The notes below the pieces were generated by a model. The model had not been told where the DNA came from. It worked only from the letters and a program-made list of their open reading frames with translations, and made no database searches. From an uncultured Bacteriovoracaceae bacterium (GTDB lineage Bacteria; Bdellovibrionota; Bacteriovoracia; Bacteriovoracales; Bacteriovoracaceae), in the NCBI GenBank assembly GCA_937923325.1, contig CAKZUQ010000003.1:1-64000 (forward strand): a stretch of DNA of 64,000 nt, written 5' to 3'. Position 1 is the first letter of the stretch. Each line of letters opens with the position of its first letter. The position numbers and the translations under genes are program-made. Positions 36,247 to 44,407 of the stretch are shown here, in pieces.

Positions 36247-37085
36247 TATTGTAAAAGTGTGTTGATGATCGATTGAGATTCATTAGAAATGATATCTTTA
36301 TTTGTGATTACGGCATATTTATTTTCACTTTCAAATGAAACAGTATTTGAAGCTAGATCAGGAATCATAACTTTTAATAGCTCTTGAACTTTTTTATAAT
36401 TTGATCCCATGACTCTTATTATTTCATCAACAGTGCAGTGTTCTTCTTTCCAGCAATCATAGTCTGTAACCATCGCTACCGTAGCATATGCAATAGCTGC
36501 CTCTTTTGCCAAGTACGATTCAGGAACATTTGTCATTCCAATAACATCAGCTCCAAAGCTTCTATAGATTTGAGATTCTGCTTTTGATGAAAATTGTGGT
36601 CCCTCTATACAGATATATGTTCCATGAGTTGCATAATTTATAGATGTTTTTTTAATAGACTCTTCTAATTTTTCTCTTAATTTTTCTTCAACTGGATTGG
36701 CCACAGATACATGCCCAACTATCCCTTCATCAAAAAAAGTTCTTTTTCTTTGTCCTTTAGTCCAATCAATAAATTGATTAACTAAAACGAAGTCACCAGG
36801 TGCATGCTCTTCTTTCAAAGAACCTACAGCAGAGATAGATATTATATTTTTAACACCTATTTTTTTTAATCCAAATATATTCGCTCTATAGTTTATCTTC
36901 GATGGAGAAATAGAATGTCCCTCTCCATGTCTAGATAAAAAATAAAATTGATGACCATCAAGATCTACCTCTAGAATAGGTCCACTCATATCACCAAAAG
37001 GTGTATCAATAGTAAATTCATTTACTATCTTTAGTCCCTCTAGTTTATAAATACCACTTCCACCAATGATGGCCAATTTACTCAT
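36246..37085 (-). CDS. mtnP: Methylthioadenosine/purine nucleoside phosphorylase
   Basis: The protein belongs to the MTAP/PNP family that splits 5'-methylthioadenosine (or a related nucleoside) with phosphate. I start it at 37085 (MSKLAIIGGSG, 279 residues), the standard family beginning; the longer frame from 37115 overlaps the upstream gene. Motifs seen: RHGEGHSISPSKINYRAN, the SAVGSL segment, CIEGPQFSSKAES, IGMTNVPE and VTDYDCW. It could also act on inosine or adenosine. It lies between the dksA-like gene and rsmH, with no obvious link to cell wall synthesis. Confidence 0.92.
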   Translation of the reverse strand: MSKLAIIGGSGIYKLEGLKIVNEFTIDTPFGDMSGPILEVDLDGHQFYFLSRHGEGHSISPSKINYRANIFGLKKIGVKNIISISAVGSLKEEHAPGDFVLVNQFIDWTKGQRKRTFFDEGIVGHVSVANPVEEKLREKLEESIKKTSINYATHGTYICIEGPQFSSKAESQIYRSFGADVIGMTNVPESYLAKEAAIAYATVAMVTDYDCWKEEHCTVDEIIRVMGSNYKKVQELLKVMIPDLASNTVSFESENKYAVITNKDIISNESQSIINTLLQ

Positions 37086-37086
37086 T

Positions 37087-37503
37087 TTATACTCTTGATG
37101 ATTTGAAAGTTTCATTTAAAGACTTAGATTGTCTCGCAATGAAGTTTCCAGATTCAGCTCTTTCAGACTCATCCTTACAACTAATACATAGTTGAGCTGT
37201 TGGCCTAGCACGAAGTCTTTCAAACTTAATATTCGCATCACATTCTTCGCATAGACCGTATTCACCAGCATTTAATTTAATAAGTGCTTTTTCTAATTTT
37301 TTTGCATAGAAGAGGTCTCTGTTTCTAAATCTTAGCATTCTTGATCTTTCAAATTCAGCGTTTGCTACATCTGATTCATCTTTTTGTTGGTCAGTTTTAA
37401 TTTCAAGCTTATCAGAATCTAATGCACTACTTGCAAGAATTCTTTCTTTTTCTAAAATCATTTTGTCTTTTAGAATCTGAATTTGTTTCTTCTTTAAAGT
37501 CAT
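37087..37503 (-). CDS. DksA/TraR-type zinc-finger transcription factor
   Basis: The 138-residue protein (start chosen at 37503 after AAAGGAGAGAG) has a helical coiled-coil N-terminal half and a C4 zinc finger: CEEC and CISC spaced as in DksA, with RLRARPTAQL between. DksA proteins enter the RNA polymerase secondary channel and modulate transcription with ppGpp. The coiled-coil tip residues cannot be judged by eye, so I leave the name at family level. It lies between mglA and mtnP. Confidence 0.9.
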   Translation of the reverse strand: MTLKKKQIQILKDKMILEKERILASSALDSDKLEIKTDQQKDESDVANAEFERSRMLRFRNRDLFYAKKLEKALIKLNAGEYGLCEECDANIKFERLRARPTAQLCISCKDESERAESGNFIARQSKSLNETFKSSRV

Positions 37504-37516
37504 CTCTCTCTCCTTT

Positions 37517-38110
37517 TTAATCTTCCAGGCCACCTTTAATATTTAGTAATACAAGCTTACTAATCATTTTAAGAGTCTCAAATACACCCTCTCCTGTGGT
37601 TGCAATTGACTCAAATGACGGAAAATCATGATTGTTTAATTTCTTCTCTAAATCTTGAACTGATGTTGTGTTTGGTAAATCTCTCTTATTCCACTGCATA
37701 ACAATGGGTAATTTATTAAAATCATATCCTTGATCTTCTAAATTTTTCTTTAATCCTTGAAGACTCTCTAAATTTGCTTCCATTTTTTCTACCTGAGAAT
37801 CTGCAACAAAAACAACTCCATCCACACCCCTTAGAATTAGTTTTCTACTGGCTTCGTAGAATACCTGTCCTGGAACTGTGTACAAGTGAAATCTTGTTTT
37901 AAATCCTCTGATGACACCTAAGTCTAAAGGTAAGAAATCAAAGAAAAGCGTTCTTTCATTCTCAGTATTTAATGTGACCATTTGGCCTTTATTCTTTTGA
38001 GCTGTTCTTTGGTAAACGTGCTGTATATTCGTTGTTTTTCCACCAAGCCCTGGCCCATAATAAACAATTTTGCAGTTAATTTCTTTAGAATGATAATTTA
38101 CAAAAGACAT
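37517..38110 (-). CDS. mglA: Ras-like polarity GTPase MglA
   Basis: The 197-residue small GTPase matches Myxococcus MglA closely from my memory of it: MSFVNYHSKEINCKIVYYG, P-loop GPGLGGKTTN, switch region TENERTLFFDFLPLDLG, then HLYTVPGQVFYEASRKLIL and the NKRDLPN guanine motif. MglA sets the leading pole in gliding bacteria and controls prey entry in Bdellovibrio. Its start overlaps the stop of the upstream roadblock gene, its likely GTPase-activating partner. Confidence 0.95.
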   Translation of the reverse strand: MSFVNYHSKEINCKIVYYGPGLGGKTTNIQHVYQRTAQKNKGQMVTLNTENERTLFFDFLPLDLGVIRGFKTRFHLYTVPGQVFYEASRKLILRGVDGVVFVADSQVEKMEANLESLQGLKKNLEDQGYDFNKLPIVMQWNKRDLPNTTSVQDLEKKLNNHDFPSFESIATTGEGVFETLKMISKLVLLNIKGGLED

Positions 38111-38586
38111 TAAGCGCCTCCATATTCAAAGAGTCTATCCATTTCTGCATCTGTGATATTTTGAAAAAGATAATCTTTTGCTGAATCTTCTTTAATAGGT
38201 GCCGTTTCAAGGTACTTAACAATAGAAGCTTTTAAGTTTCTTATTTCCATTTTTAGCTTAGCTGGGTTTATAACCCCATCATATAAAGAACAGATTATAT
38301 AATTTTTAAAATTAATTTTAAATGCCAATAAGTAAACACCTTCATCTGACTTATCAAAGCCTAGTCTAAAGTCTAAGACATCACTTTTTGATATATCTAA
38401 AGTTGAGTTTAAAGCACTCGCAGCCTGCCAAACACCTGCAGCTAGAGCACCAATAGATTCAGCTCTAAACTTCTTTTGAAGATTAGAGTAGAGGACAATA
38501 CCATCCTCCCTAACAATTGAGACACTACTTTCAACTGTTAACTTATTATCTTGAAAATACTTATTTAGTATCTTTGTTATATTCAT
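38110..38586 (-). CDS. mglB: Roadblock/LC7 protein, MglB-like
   Basis: The 158-residue protein has a Roadblock/LC7 core (SVSIVREDGIVLYSN, ESIGALAAGVWQAASAL, DEGVYLLAFKINF). It ends with ITDAEMDRLFE, which resembles the C-terminal helix of Myxococcus MglB (ISDDDIDNLF). MglB acts as the GTPase-activating partner of MglA. The gene sits directly before mglA with a one-base overlap, in the mglB-mglA order. The name is given on that double evidence; the sequence is otherwise divergent. Confidence 0.85.
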   Translation of the reverse strand: MNITKILNKYFQDNKLTVESSVSIVREDGIVLYSNLQKKFRAESIGALAAGVWQAASALNSTLDISKSDVLDFRLGFDKSDEGVYLLAFKINFKNYIICSLYDGVINPAKLKMEIRNLKASIVKYLETAPIKEDSAKDYLFQNITDAEMDRLFEYGGA

Positions 38587-39182
38587 TCTAAAGTCTTTCT
38601 ATTTTCTAAGGCCTTAGCAATCGTTAGTGGATCTAAAAACTCTAGGCTTCCACCAATAGGTATACCAAAACCAATTCTCTCTACGTGTACATGTTCACCA
38701 AGCAATTGCTTAATATATGAACACGTTGCATCTCCCTCTACAGATGGGTTTATAGCTAAAATAATGGACTTTGTATCTAGTTTTTTTATTCTTTCTATTA
38801 GCTTATCTATTCTAAGCTCTTTAGGTCCAATTCCAGCGAGAGGATTTAACACGCCCCCCAATATATGGAACTGTCCATGAAAGTCATCACTTTTCTCAAT
38901 GGCCATTAAGTCATTTATGTTCTCTACAACACAAATAACACCAGACTCTGTTCTATTAAAGTTAGAACAGATTTTACATATGTCTTGTTCGCTAAAAACT
39001 CCACATTCCGTACAATGATTTAAGTTCTTTAAATCTTCAATTGCATCAGAAAAAACCTCTAAGTCAGCTATGTTCCACTTTGTCATGGCCATAACTTGTC
39101 TTAGAGCTGTTTTTGATCCTACGCCTGGTAGTTTTGAGAAACTCTCAACGCAAGATTGGATATTATTAGGAAGTTCTATCAC
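38583..39182 (-). CDS. recR: Recombination mediator RecR
   Basis: RecR works with RecF/RecO to load RecA at gaps. The 199-residue protein has the helix-hairpin-helix KLPGVGSKTALRQVM, a C4 zinc finger (CTEC ... CKIC), and a Toprim domain (VVENINDLMAIE ... NPSVEGDATCSYI). It starts at the ybaB stop and overlaps the mglB-like gene by 4 bases. The order dnaX-ybaB-recR is found in many bacteria. Confidence 0.97.
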   Translation of the reverse strand: MIELPNNIQSCVESFSKLPGVGSKTALRQVMAMTKWNIADLEVFSDAIEDLKNLNHCTECGVFSEQDICKICSNFNRTESGVICVVENINDLMAIEKSDDFHGQFHILGGVLNPLAGIGPKELRIDKLIERIKKLDTKSIILAINPSVEGDATCSYIKQLLGEHVHVERIGFGIPIGGSLEFLDPLTIAKALENRKTLE

Positions 39183-39493
39183 TAAAACATTCCAGGGATA
39201 TTAAGCCCACCTGTTACTTTACTCATTGCATTTGAAACCATATCAGAAGATTCTTTAATCCCTTGATTTACAGCAGTCATAACTAACTCTTCTAGCATTT
39301 CTACATCATTAGGATCAACACAATCTGGATTTATTTTTATTTCAAGTAGTTCTTGTTTACCGTTAACTTTTACCTTAACCATTCCACCACCAGATGATGA
39401 TTCGATTTCTTTAGTTTCAAGTTCTTTTTGAAGCATTCCAATTTTAGCTTGCATTTGTTGAGCTTGTTTCATTAAGTTATTCATATTTGCCAT
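39182..39493 (-). CDS. Nucleoid-associated protein YbaB/EbfC
   Basis: The 103-residue protein has the family start (MNNLMKQAQQMQAKIG), a SSGGGMVKVKVNGKQELLEIKI core and a C-terminal helix. YbaB/EbfC proteins are small dimers that bind DNA without strong specificity. It lies 11 bases after dnaX and touches recR, the usual arrangement. Confidence 0.95.
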   Translation of the reverse strand: MANMNNLMKQAQQMQAKIGMLQKELETKEIESSSGGGMVKVKVNGKQELLEIKINPDCVDPNDVEMLEELVMTAVNQGIKESSDMVSNAMSKVTGGLNIPGMF

Positions 39494-39504
39494 TTCATCT
39501 CTCC

Positions 39505-41178
39505 TTAATCGTTTAAAATAATTTCTTCTATTTCACTTCCAAATAATGTTTGCGCTTCTTGTACATATTTATTTGTCTTTATTTTATCTATTTTACTTTC
39601 TCTAATCTCTTCATCTTTTAAAATTTTAATTTCGGCCTTTGATTTAAAGTCAGCGTTATCTTCTTTTACAGCTACTAGATTTAAATCTATTTTTCTATCA
39701 TTCTCATAAAACTTTTGAATGATGGCCTTAAGTTTAGCTTTAATATCTGGACCGTTAAGATAATCATAAAATATTTTATCTTTTGGGTTAAAACCGATTT
39801 GAATATTTACAAATTCATTTGTTTCAACAATATCTTTTAAGATATTTCCATGTTCTAAGTTACTACCAATCGCCTTATGCATTTTAAAAATATAGGCCAA
39901 TAAATTGTCCCAATTCTTCTCTTTTGGTATCTCTTCTTCAATTATTACTTCTTCTTTAGTATTTTCCTTAACGGCCTGAGCAGCTTCTTCTACTGTAGGC
40001 TCGATAGCTTTTGGCTCTATAGGGGCAACTTCTTTTACATTATTTTGAACTAATTCATTTTTTTTTTTAGAAGTAAGCTTTGTGCCCTTTATTCCTAAAA
40101 CTTCAGATCTTAGTGAAACTTTAATAAGCGTAAATAAGATCATTCTTTCAGGATTTAAGTTTTCAAATGCCCATTTAAAATCTTTAAGTAAAACCTCATA
40201 AATCCAAAGTATTTCTGAAACAGATAACTTTTCAATAACAGTATCTTCAATTAAGTCAAAACTTGTTTCACCATCTAAATTGATGTCTTCTATAATATCA
40301 AAGATTGTATCTAAGATTTGTTTTGAAAACTTTTTTATATCTATATTCTCATTTAAAACATGATTAAAGTTTTTAATAAGCTTTGCTTTATCACACTCAA
40401 AAAGAGCTTCTAATATATCTTTTAAAGAGCTTGTTTTCGCTAGTCCTAAAGAAAGTAACAGAGAGTCCTCAGTGATCTTATTATCTACTGATAAGCTAAG
40501 TACTTGATCTAATAAAGAGAGAGTATCTCTAACAGATCCTTGTCCAAATTTAGAAATTTGGTTGATAACATTATCGTTTTCAAATTCTATATTTTCAGAT
40601 TTTGCTATATTTTTTATATGTGATGATAGAGTTTTAACGTCTACATGTTTAAAATCAAAGCGCTGACATCTAGATAGCACTGTTCCTAATAACTTTTGAG
40701 GGTCAGTTGTAGCGAAAATAAATATAACATGTTCAGGTGGCTCTTCTAATGTCTTAAGTAATGCATTAAAAGCACTTACTGAAAGCATATGAACCTCATC
40801 AATCACATATACTTTTTTATCTCCAGTAGTAGGTAAGTACTGAACATTTTCAATTAGTTCTCTTATATTATCTACACCAGTATTAGATGCACCATCGATT
40901 TCGATATAATCTAAAGATGAAGAATTATCTACTGATAGACAGTTTTCACATACTAGACATGGACTAGCGTGTTCATCTAGGTTGTTACATCTTATAGATT
41001 TAGCAAAGATTCTTGCTACAGTTGTTTTTCCAACACCACGCGTTCCTGTGAAAAGGTAAGCGTGAGCTATCTTATTTTTTACAATAGAATTCTTAAGGGT
41101 CGCAGTTATATGATCTTGACCTATAAGTTCTTGAAATTTCTTTGGACGCCATTTTCTAGCTAATACTTGATATGTCAT
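39505..41178 (-). CDS. dnaX: DNA polymerase III subunits tau/gamma, DnaX
   Basis: DnaX is the clamp-loader ATPase. The 557-residue protein has FTGTRGVGKTTVAR (Walker A), a zinc module (CLVCENC), VIDEVHMLS (Walker B), TLEEPPEHVIF and LSRCQRFDF. Domain III ends near residue 365. The K-K-K-N codons at 371-374 are encoded by an uninterrupted A11 tract; a -1 shift there gives Lys then TGA at once, making a gamma-like product of about 374 residues. The full frame is tau. The gene follows the SRP RNA and leads the ybaB-recR operon. Confidence 0.97.
   Translation of the reverse strand: MTYQVLARKWRPKKFQELIGQDHITATLKNSIVKNKIAHAYLFTGTRGVGKTTVARIFAKSIRCNNLDEHASPCLVCENCLSVDNSSSLDYIEIDGASNTGVDNIRELIENVQYLPTTGDKKVYVIDEVHMLSVSAFNALLKTLEEPPEHVIFIFATTDPQKLLGTVLSRCQRFDFKHVDVKTLSSHIKNIAKSENIEFENDNVINQISKFGQGSVRDTLSLLDQVLSLSVDNKITEDSLLLSLGLAKTSSLKDILEALFECDKAKLIKNFNHVLNENIDIKKFSKQILDTIFDIIEDINLDGETSFDLIEDTVIEKLSVSEILWIYEVLLKDFKWAFENLNPERMILFTLIKVSLRSEVLGIKGTKLTSKKKNELVQNNVKEVAPIEPKAIEPTVEEAAQAVKENTKEEVIIEEEIPKEKNWDNLLAYIFKMHKAIGSNLEHGNILKDIVETNEFVNIQIGFNPKDKIFYDYLNGPDIKAKLKAIIQKFYENDRKIDLNLVAVKEDNADFKSKAEIKILKDEEIRESKIDKIKTNKYVQEAQTLFGSEIEEIILND
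40055..40068 (-). promoter_or_regulatory. A11 slippery tract followed by out-of-frame TGA in dnaX
   Basis: On the coding strand, eleven A residues (40068-40058) are followed directly by TGA (40057-40055) in the -1 frame. It sits just after domain III of DnaX. It fits programmed ribosomal frameshifting, as in Escherichia coli dnaX, or transcriptional slippage, as in Thermus dnaX. Confidence 0.7.
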
Positions 41179-41272
41179 CTTCTCTCTTTGTTTATAAGCG
41201 CAAACTATAAAAAGAGAGGTCTTTAGTCAATGAAATGTAAGGTAATGATTGAACTATGAGAAAAATAAAAGT

Positions 41273-41360
41273 GGCAGCATTACACAAAGCATTAACCAAT
41301 CCCGTTGCTTCGTTCCCGACCTGGCGGAGTAACTAGCAATGCAATCGCAATACTACCGCC
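41273..41360 (-). ncRNA. ffs: Small signal recognition particle RNA (4.5S)
   Basis: The minus strand holds the conserved SRP RNA apical part: CCGCCAGGTCGGGAACGAAG then CAACGGG, matching the Ffh-binding loop. The flanks pair into one long rod: GGCGGTAGTATTGCG at the 5' end against ACACAATGCTGCC-like sequence at the 3' end. It is a typical small bacterial SRP RNA of about 90 bases. A T-rich stretch follows the 3' end. It lies just upstream of dnaX, a common arrangement. The RNA targets membrane proteins with Ffh. Confidence 0.92.
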
Positions 41361-41365
41361 TAGGA

Positions 41366-41394
41366 TATTAATAAATCCTTTAGGCCTATGTCAA
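41366..41394 (-). promoter_or_regulatory. Strong sigma-70 promoter of the SRP RNA
   Basis: On the minus strand a perfect -35 TTGACA (41394-41389) is followed after exactly 17 bases by -10 TTAATA (41371-41366). The predicted start, G at 41360, is the first base of the SRP RNA rod. The agreement between promoter and RNA end supports both. Confidence 0.85.
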
Positions 41395-41473
41395 AGTTTT
41401 ATTTCTTAATTAAGATTTCTATATGTATTGATTATTTTTTCATAAGGAATGACTATGAAATAACTTGTATAAA

Positions 41474-41563
41474 TGGCGGAGAACAAGAGATTCGAACTCT
41501 CGAATGAGTTACCCCATTACACGCTTTCCAAGCGTGCGCCTTAAGCCACTCGGCCAATTCTCC
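41474..41563 (-). tRNA. tRNA-Ser (GGA)
   Basis: The minus strand folds as a class II tRNA of 90 bases with a long variable arm. The acceptor GGAGAAT pairs with GTTCTCC, followed by G and an encoded CCA. The anticodon stem-loop CGCTTGGAAAGCG shows anticodon GGA, and the T-arm has GTTCGAATC. It lies between tadA and the SRP RNA. Confidence 0.97.
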
Positions 41564-41605
41564 GCGAAGGATAAAACCTTATCAGAATTAAATTTTAATG
41601 TAAAT

Positions 41606-42085
41606 TTACACTTTATGAAGTTTTCTTTTTTCTTTAAAGAAGTTTGATAAAATTTGTCCAGTTTCAAAGTGCATAAAGCCTCCATATACATTAAATGAAT
41701 GATTTAGCCTTTTATCTTTATGAAGTTCATAACCTAAGCTCAATGCACCACCTTTTTTATCATATGCACCAAAATAAACTTCTTTTACTCTCGATTGTAA
41801 AATAGCGTTCATACACATCAAGCATGGTTCAAGTGTTGTTATTAAAATACAATCATCCATTCTCCAATCATCGAAATGATTAGAAGCGCTCTTTAAAGCT
41901 CTTATTTCTGCGTGTCCAGTAACATCATTTATTTTCTCTTTTAGGTTTGATGCTCTTGCTACAATTTTTTTTTCTTTATCAATTATTATTGCACCAATAG
42001 GAACCTCATCATTCCACCAGGCCTCTTTCGCTTCTATAACTGCATCGGCCATTAATTTATTAACTTCTTTTATTGATAAAATCAT
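41606..42085 (-). CDS. tadA: tRNA adenosine(34) deaminase TadA
   Basis: TadA converts A34 to inosine in tRNA-Arg(ACG). The 159-residue protein has the zinc-deaminase signatures GHAEIRAL (His ligand and catalytic Glu) and PCLMCMNAI (two Cys ligands), plus the N-terminal EVPIGAIII. It overlaps the upstream membrane-protein gene by 4 bases. A tRNA-Arg(ACG) gene lies about 850 bases upstream on the same strand. Confidence 0.95.
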   Translation of the reverse strand: MILSIKEVNKLMADAVIEAKEAWWNDEVPIGAIIIDKEKKIVARASNLKEKINDVTGHAEIRALKSASNHFDDWRMDDCILITTLEPCLMCMNAILQSRVKEVYFGAYDKKGGALSLGYELHKDKRLNHSFNVYGGFMHFETGQILSNFFKEKRKLHKV

Positions 42086-42840
42086 TTAAATTTACTTCTT
42101 AGTTTAATATTTTTATTACGAGACCATATTTTTTTTACTGCATTAAAGTCAGAACTTTCTTTATGTATTTTTAGGCCATATCTATTTGGTCGCCCCTTAA
42201 TTACACTCTTAAAACTTTTTATTGAAAATATTAATTCATAGCTATTATCATCATAATCTAGAAGTATGCTACCTTCTTTATCTAATGATATTAGTTCGAA
42301 TACTTCTATTGAAGCTTCTGCCCGTCTGAAGTCAGTAAGACGAGCTTCATAAATTTGATCATCTATTTTAACCTTAATTTTTAAATCGGCCCTAAATTTA
42401 TAATCATACTCCCACCATTGAACTCGAGGGTAGTAAATAGGGGAAGACATCACATAACTATTAATTGAAAAAAGAGTAAAGCTAAACAATGTTAAAAATA
42501 TTGCAAATTGATTGTATTCGACAAAAGAAAAATTTATTAAATTTTTTATTATTATTAATAGAATTATAAAGGAGAAGCCCCATAAACCATAATTAAGTTT
42601 ACTTAAAGATTTTATATATGCCCTAAAAATCATTATGATAAATAAAATCTCAATAATTCCAAAAAAGCTAATCAAAGTTCCAGACATATACCTTTCAAGA
42701 CCACATAGAACCACTAATCCCAACATGAGAATAAAGCTTAAAATTTTAATGCTTTTAAGTTCTTCCGCAATATCTTGATTTTTTAATTTATTTAGTACTA
42801 AGTCATTCTTCAATAGTATTCCTTTAATATATTTTAGCAT
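42082..42840 (-). CDS. Membrane protein with a possible PilZ-like C-terminal domain
   Basis: The 252-residue protein has about four membrane helices between residues 30 and 130, followed by a soluble domain. That domain (YKFRADLKIKVKID, TDFRRAEASIEV, then RYGLKIH) resembles a degenerate PilZ fold, but the c-di-GMP-binding arginines and the D-x-S-x-x-G motif are not clean. It overlaps tadA by 4 bases. Function unknown. Confidence 0.65.
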   Translation of the reverse strand: MLKYIKGILLKNDLVLNKLKNQDIAEELKSIKILSFILMLGLVVLCGLERYMSGTLISFFGIIEILFIIMIFRAYIKSLSKLNYGLWGFSFIILLIIIKNLINFSFVEYNQFAIFLTLFSFTLFSINSYVMSSPIYYPRVQWWEYDYKFRADLKIKVKIDDQIYEARLTDFRRAEASIEVFELISLDKEGSILLDYDDNSYELIFSIKSFKSVIKGRPNRYGLKIHKESSDFNAVKKIWSRNKNIKLRSKFK

Positions 42841-42937
42841 CTTTATGAATTTTTGAAAGATTGAAGTTAATGAAAATTTTCTAAGGAACTAAGATGAATA
42901 GATTTAAGCTTTTTAATTTTAGATTATATAGAATAAA

Positions 42938-43014
42938 TGGCACACCCTGAGAGATTCGAACTCCCGATCTTCTGATCCGTAGTCAGACGCCTTATCCAGC
43001 TGGGCCAAGGGTGC
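42938..43014 (-). tRNA. tRNA-Arg (ACG)
   Basis: The minus strand gives a 77-base tRNA: acceptor GCACCCT pairing with AGGGTGT, discriminator G, encoded CCA; anticodon arm CTGACTACGGATCAG with anticodon ACG; T-arm GTTCGAATC. A34 of this tRNA is the usual target of TadA, encoded nearby. Confidence 0.97.
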
Positions 43015-43065
43015 ACTTTTTATTAATATAAATTAAGTTATATAAGCTAAAAATTCAAGGCTTAT

Positions 43066-43875
43066 TTACTCTTTTGCTTGAAGAGAAGATTTATAAAAAG
43101 CCCAAGTTATTCCAAACCCAATTCCAAAGCCTTCTTTAGCAGTATGCAATGGACTTCTCTGATTTGTTGTACCATTATAAAAGTTTTTTTGAATTGCAAC
43201 ATAGTAATTTGAATAATTATTCGGAATATATGATAAACCCAAGTCAAGATGGCTTTCAATATATCCAGCTTTGGCATCATATAATTCTCTTTGTGCAGTT
43301 ACGTCTTTAGGAGAAACTTCATAAAAATAATCCATAATCTTTTCACTTCCAAAAACAGAACCTAACCTGCTAAACAAAGTCAGATTTTTACTAAAAAGCT
43401 CTCTTTTTTCATAATAAAGCATTACATGACCGGCAAAGCCTCTAAAAGTAATAGAGGGAAAATCAGACGAAAATATTGTTCTCATCTGAAATCTAAGGTC
43501 TAAGTTTGTTAAAGTATTTTTGTGAAGATGAATCTCAAAACTTGGACCAATTTCAACAAGTAAATCTAAATCACTCATACCTTTTCTTGCTTCATTATCT
43601 TCAGATCGAGCAGGGAAAGCTCCGGCCATACTAAAGTCTAATTTATACCAATAGTTTTGAGAAATATCTTTTTTAAGCCCTTCTTGGTCGGCTGAAAAGT
43701 ATTCTCCTCTATATATTACAAGCGGTAAGGCAATAGAACTATAATCAGATTGCTTGGATCCGGGATAATGTGGAGAATCAAAGCCAATGTATCCAACCCC
43801 TAACTCATATAAAGGTTTTGCTTCTATTGTAACGATTGAAAATAATAAAAATATTAGTAAAATAGATTTAGTCAT
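43066..43875 (-). CDS. MipA/OmpV-family outer membrane protein
   Basis: The 269-residue protein has a signal peptide (MTKSILLIFLLFSIVTIEA) and then ELGVGYIGFDSPHYPGSKQ, the typical N-terminal line of the MipA/OmpV family. Alternating hydrophobic/polar strands and a final aromatic-rich strand (GFGIGFGITWAFYK) fit an outer membrane beta-barrel. Members are linked to murein-enzyme scaffolding or to porin-like roles; which one applies here cannot be told. It overlaps the upstream RRM gene by 8 bases. Confidence 0.9.
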   Translation of the reverse strand: MTKSILLIFLLFSIVTIEAKPLYELGVGYIGFDSPHYPGSKQSDYSSIALPLVIYRGEYFSADQEGLKKDISQNYWYKLDFSMAGAFPARSEDNEARKGMSDLDLLVEIGPSFEIHLHKNTLTNLDLRFQMRTIFSSDFPSITFRGFAGHVMLYYEKRELFSKNLTLFSRLGSVFGSEKIMDYFYEVSPKDVTAQRELYDAKAGYIESHLDLGLSYIPNNYSNYYVAIQKNFYNGTTNQRSPLHTAKEGFGIGFGITWAFYKSSLQAKE

Positions 43876-44314
43876 TTGTCTTTTTAAAGTCTAATAATAT
43901 GTTTAACCCTCTTTTTTTATCTCTTCTTCGAGGTGTTCTTTTTTCTTCTTGTTCTATTTGTTTTACTTCTTTTTTAAATTCAGGAGCTTTCCATTTAGGA
44001 TTTTCTAACTCTTTAGCAACGCTTACCTTAAGAGTTCTACCATCAAGTTGCTTAGCATTTAGTGACTTAATTGCTTTAAACGCATCTGATTTGTTGGTCA
44101 TTTGAACAAATCCAAACCCTTTACTCTTATTTGTAGCTGGATCTACATTAATCTTTACATAATTCACATTTCCAAACTCTTGGAACAGCTCTTTTATTTC
44201 ATATTGTGTTTTAGAGTAAATTAAATTTCCGACATAAACTGTTAAGCCATTGGAATCAGGTCTATAATAACCAACTTTAAGCTCTTTTCTTTCATTTTCT
44301 TCATTTCTTTTCAT
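43868..44314 (-). CDS. RRM-domain RNA-binding protein
   Basis: The 148-residue protein contains one RNA recognition motif with RNP2 VYVGNL and RNP1 KGFGFVQM, at about residues 25-100. The tail is highly charged and basic (RRRDKKRG). Small RRM proteins occur in some bacteria, mainly cyanobacteria and some proteobacterial groups, and may regulate mRNA. It overlaps the MipA-like gene, an unlikely functional partner. Confidence 0.93.
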   Translation of the reverse strand: MKRNEENERKELKVGYYRPDSNGLTVYVGNLIYSKTQYEIKELFQEFGNVNYVKINVDPATNKSKGFGFVQMTNKSDAFKAIKSLNAKQLDGRTLKVSVAKELENPKWKAPEFKKEVKQIEQEEKRTPRRRDKKRGLNILLDFKKTND

Positions 44315-44407
44315 AATGCGCCTTCTTTATCAATAAATTAAATTTTTTTGCAAGCTAGCACGCTTTAATACGAAAAGAAATGTTATTTAATTAACTCAGT
44401 AATCCTT

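Noticed and set aside
41465..41691. Small frames across tRNA-Ser(GGA)
   Set aside because: They overlap the tRNA and the tadA 3' end and have no independent support.
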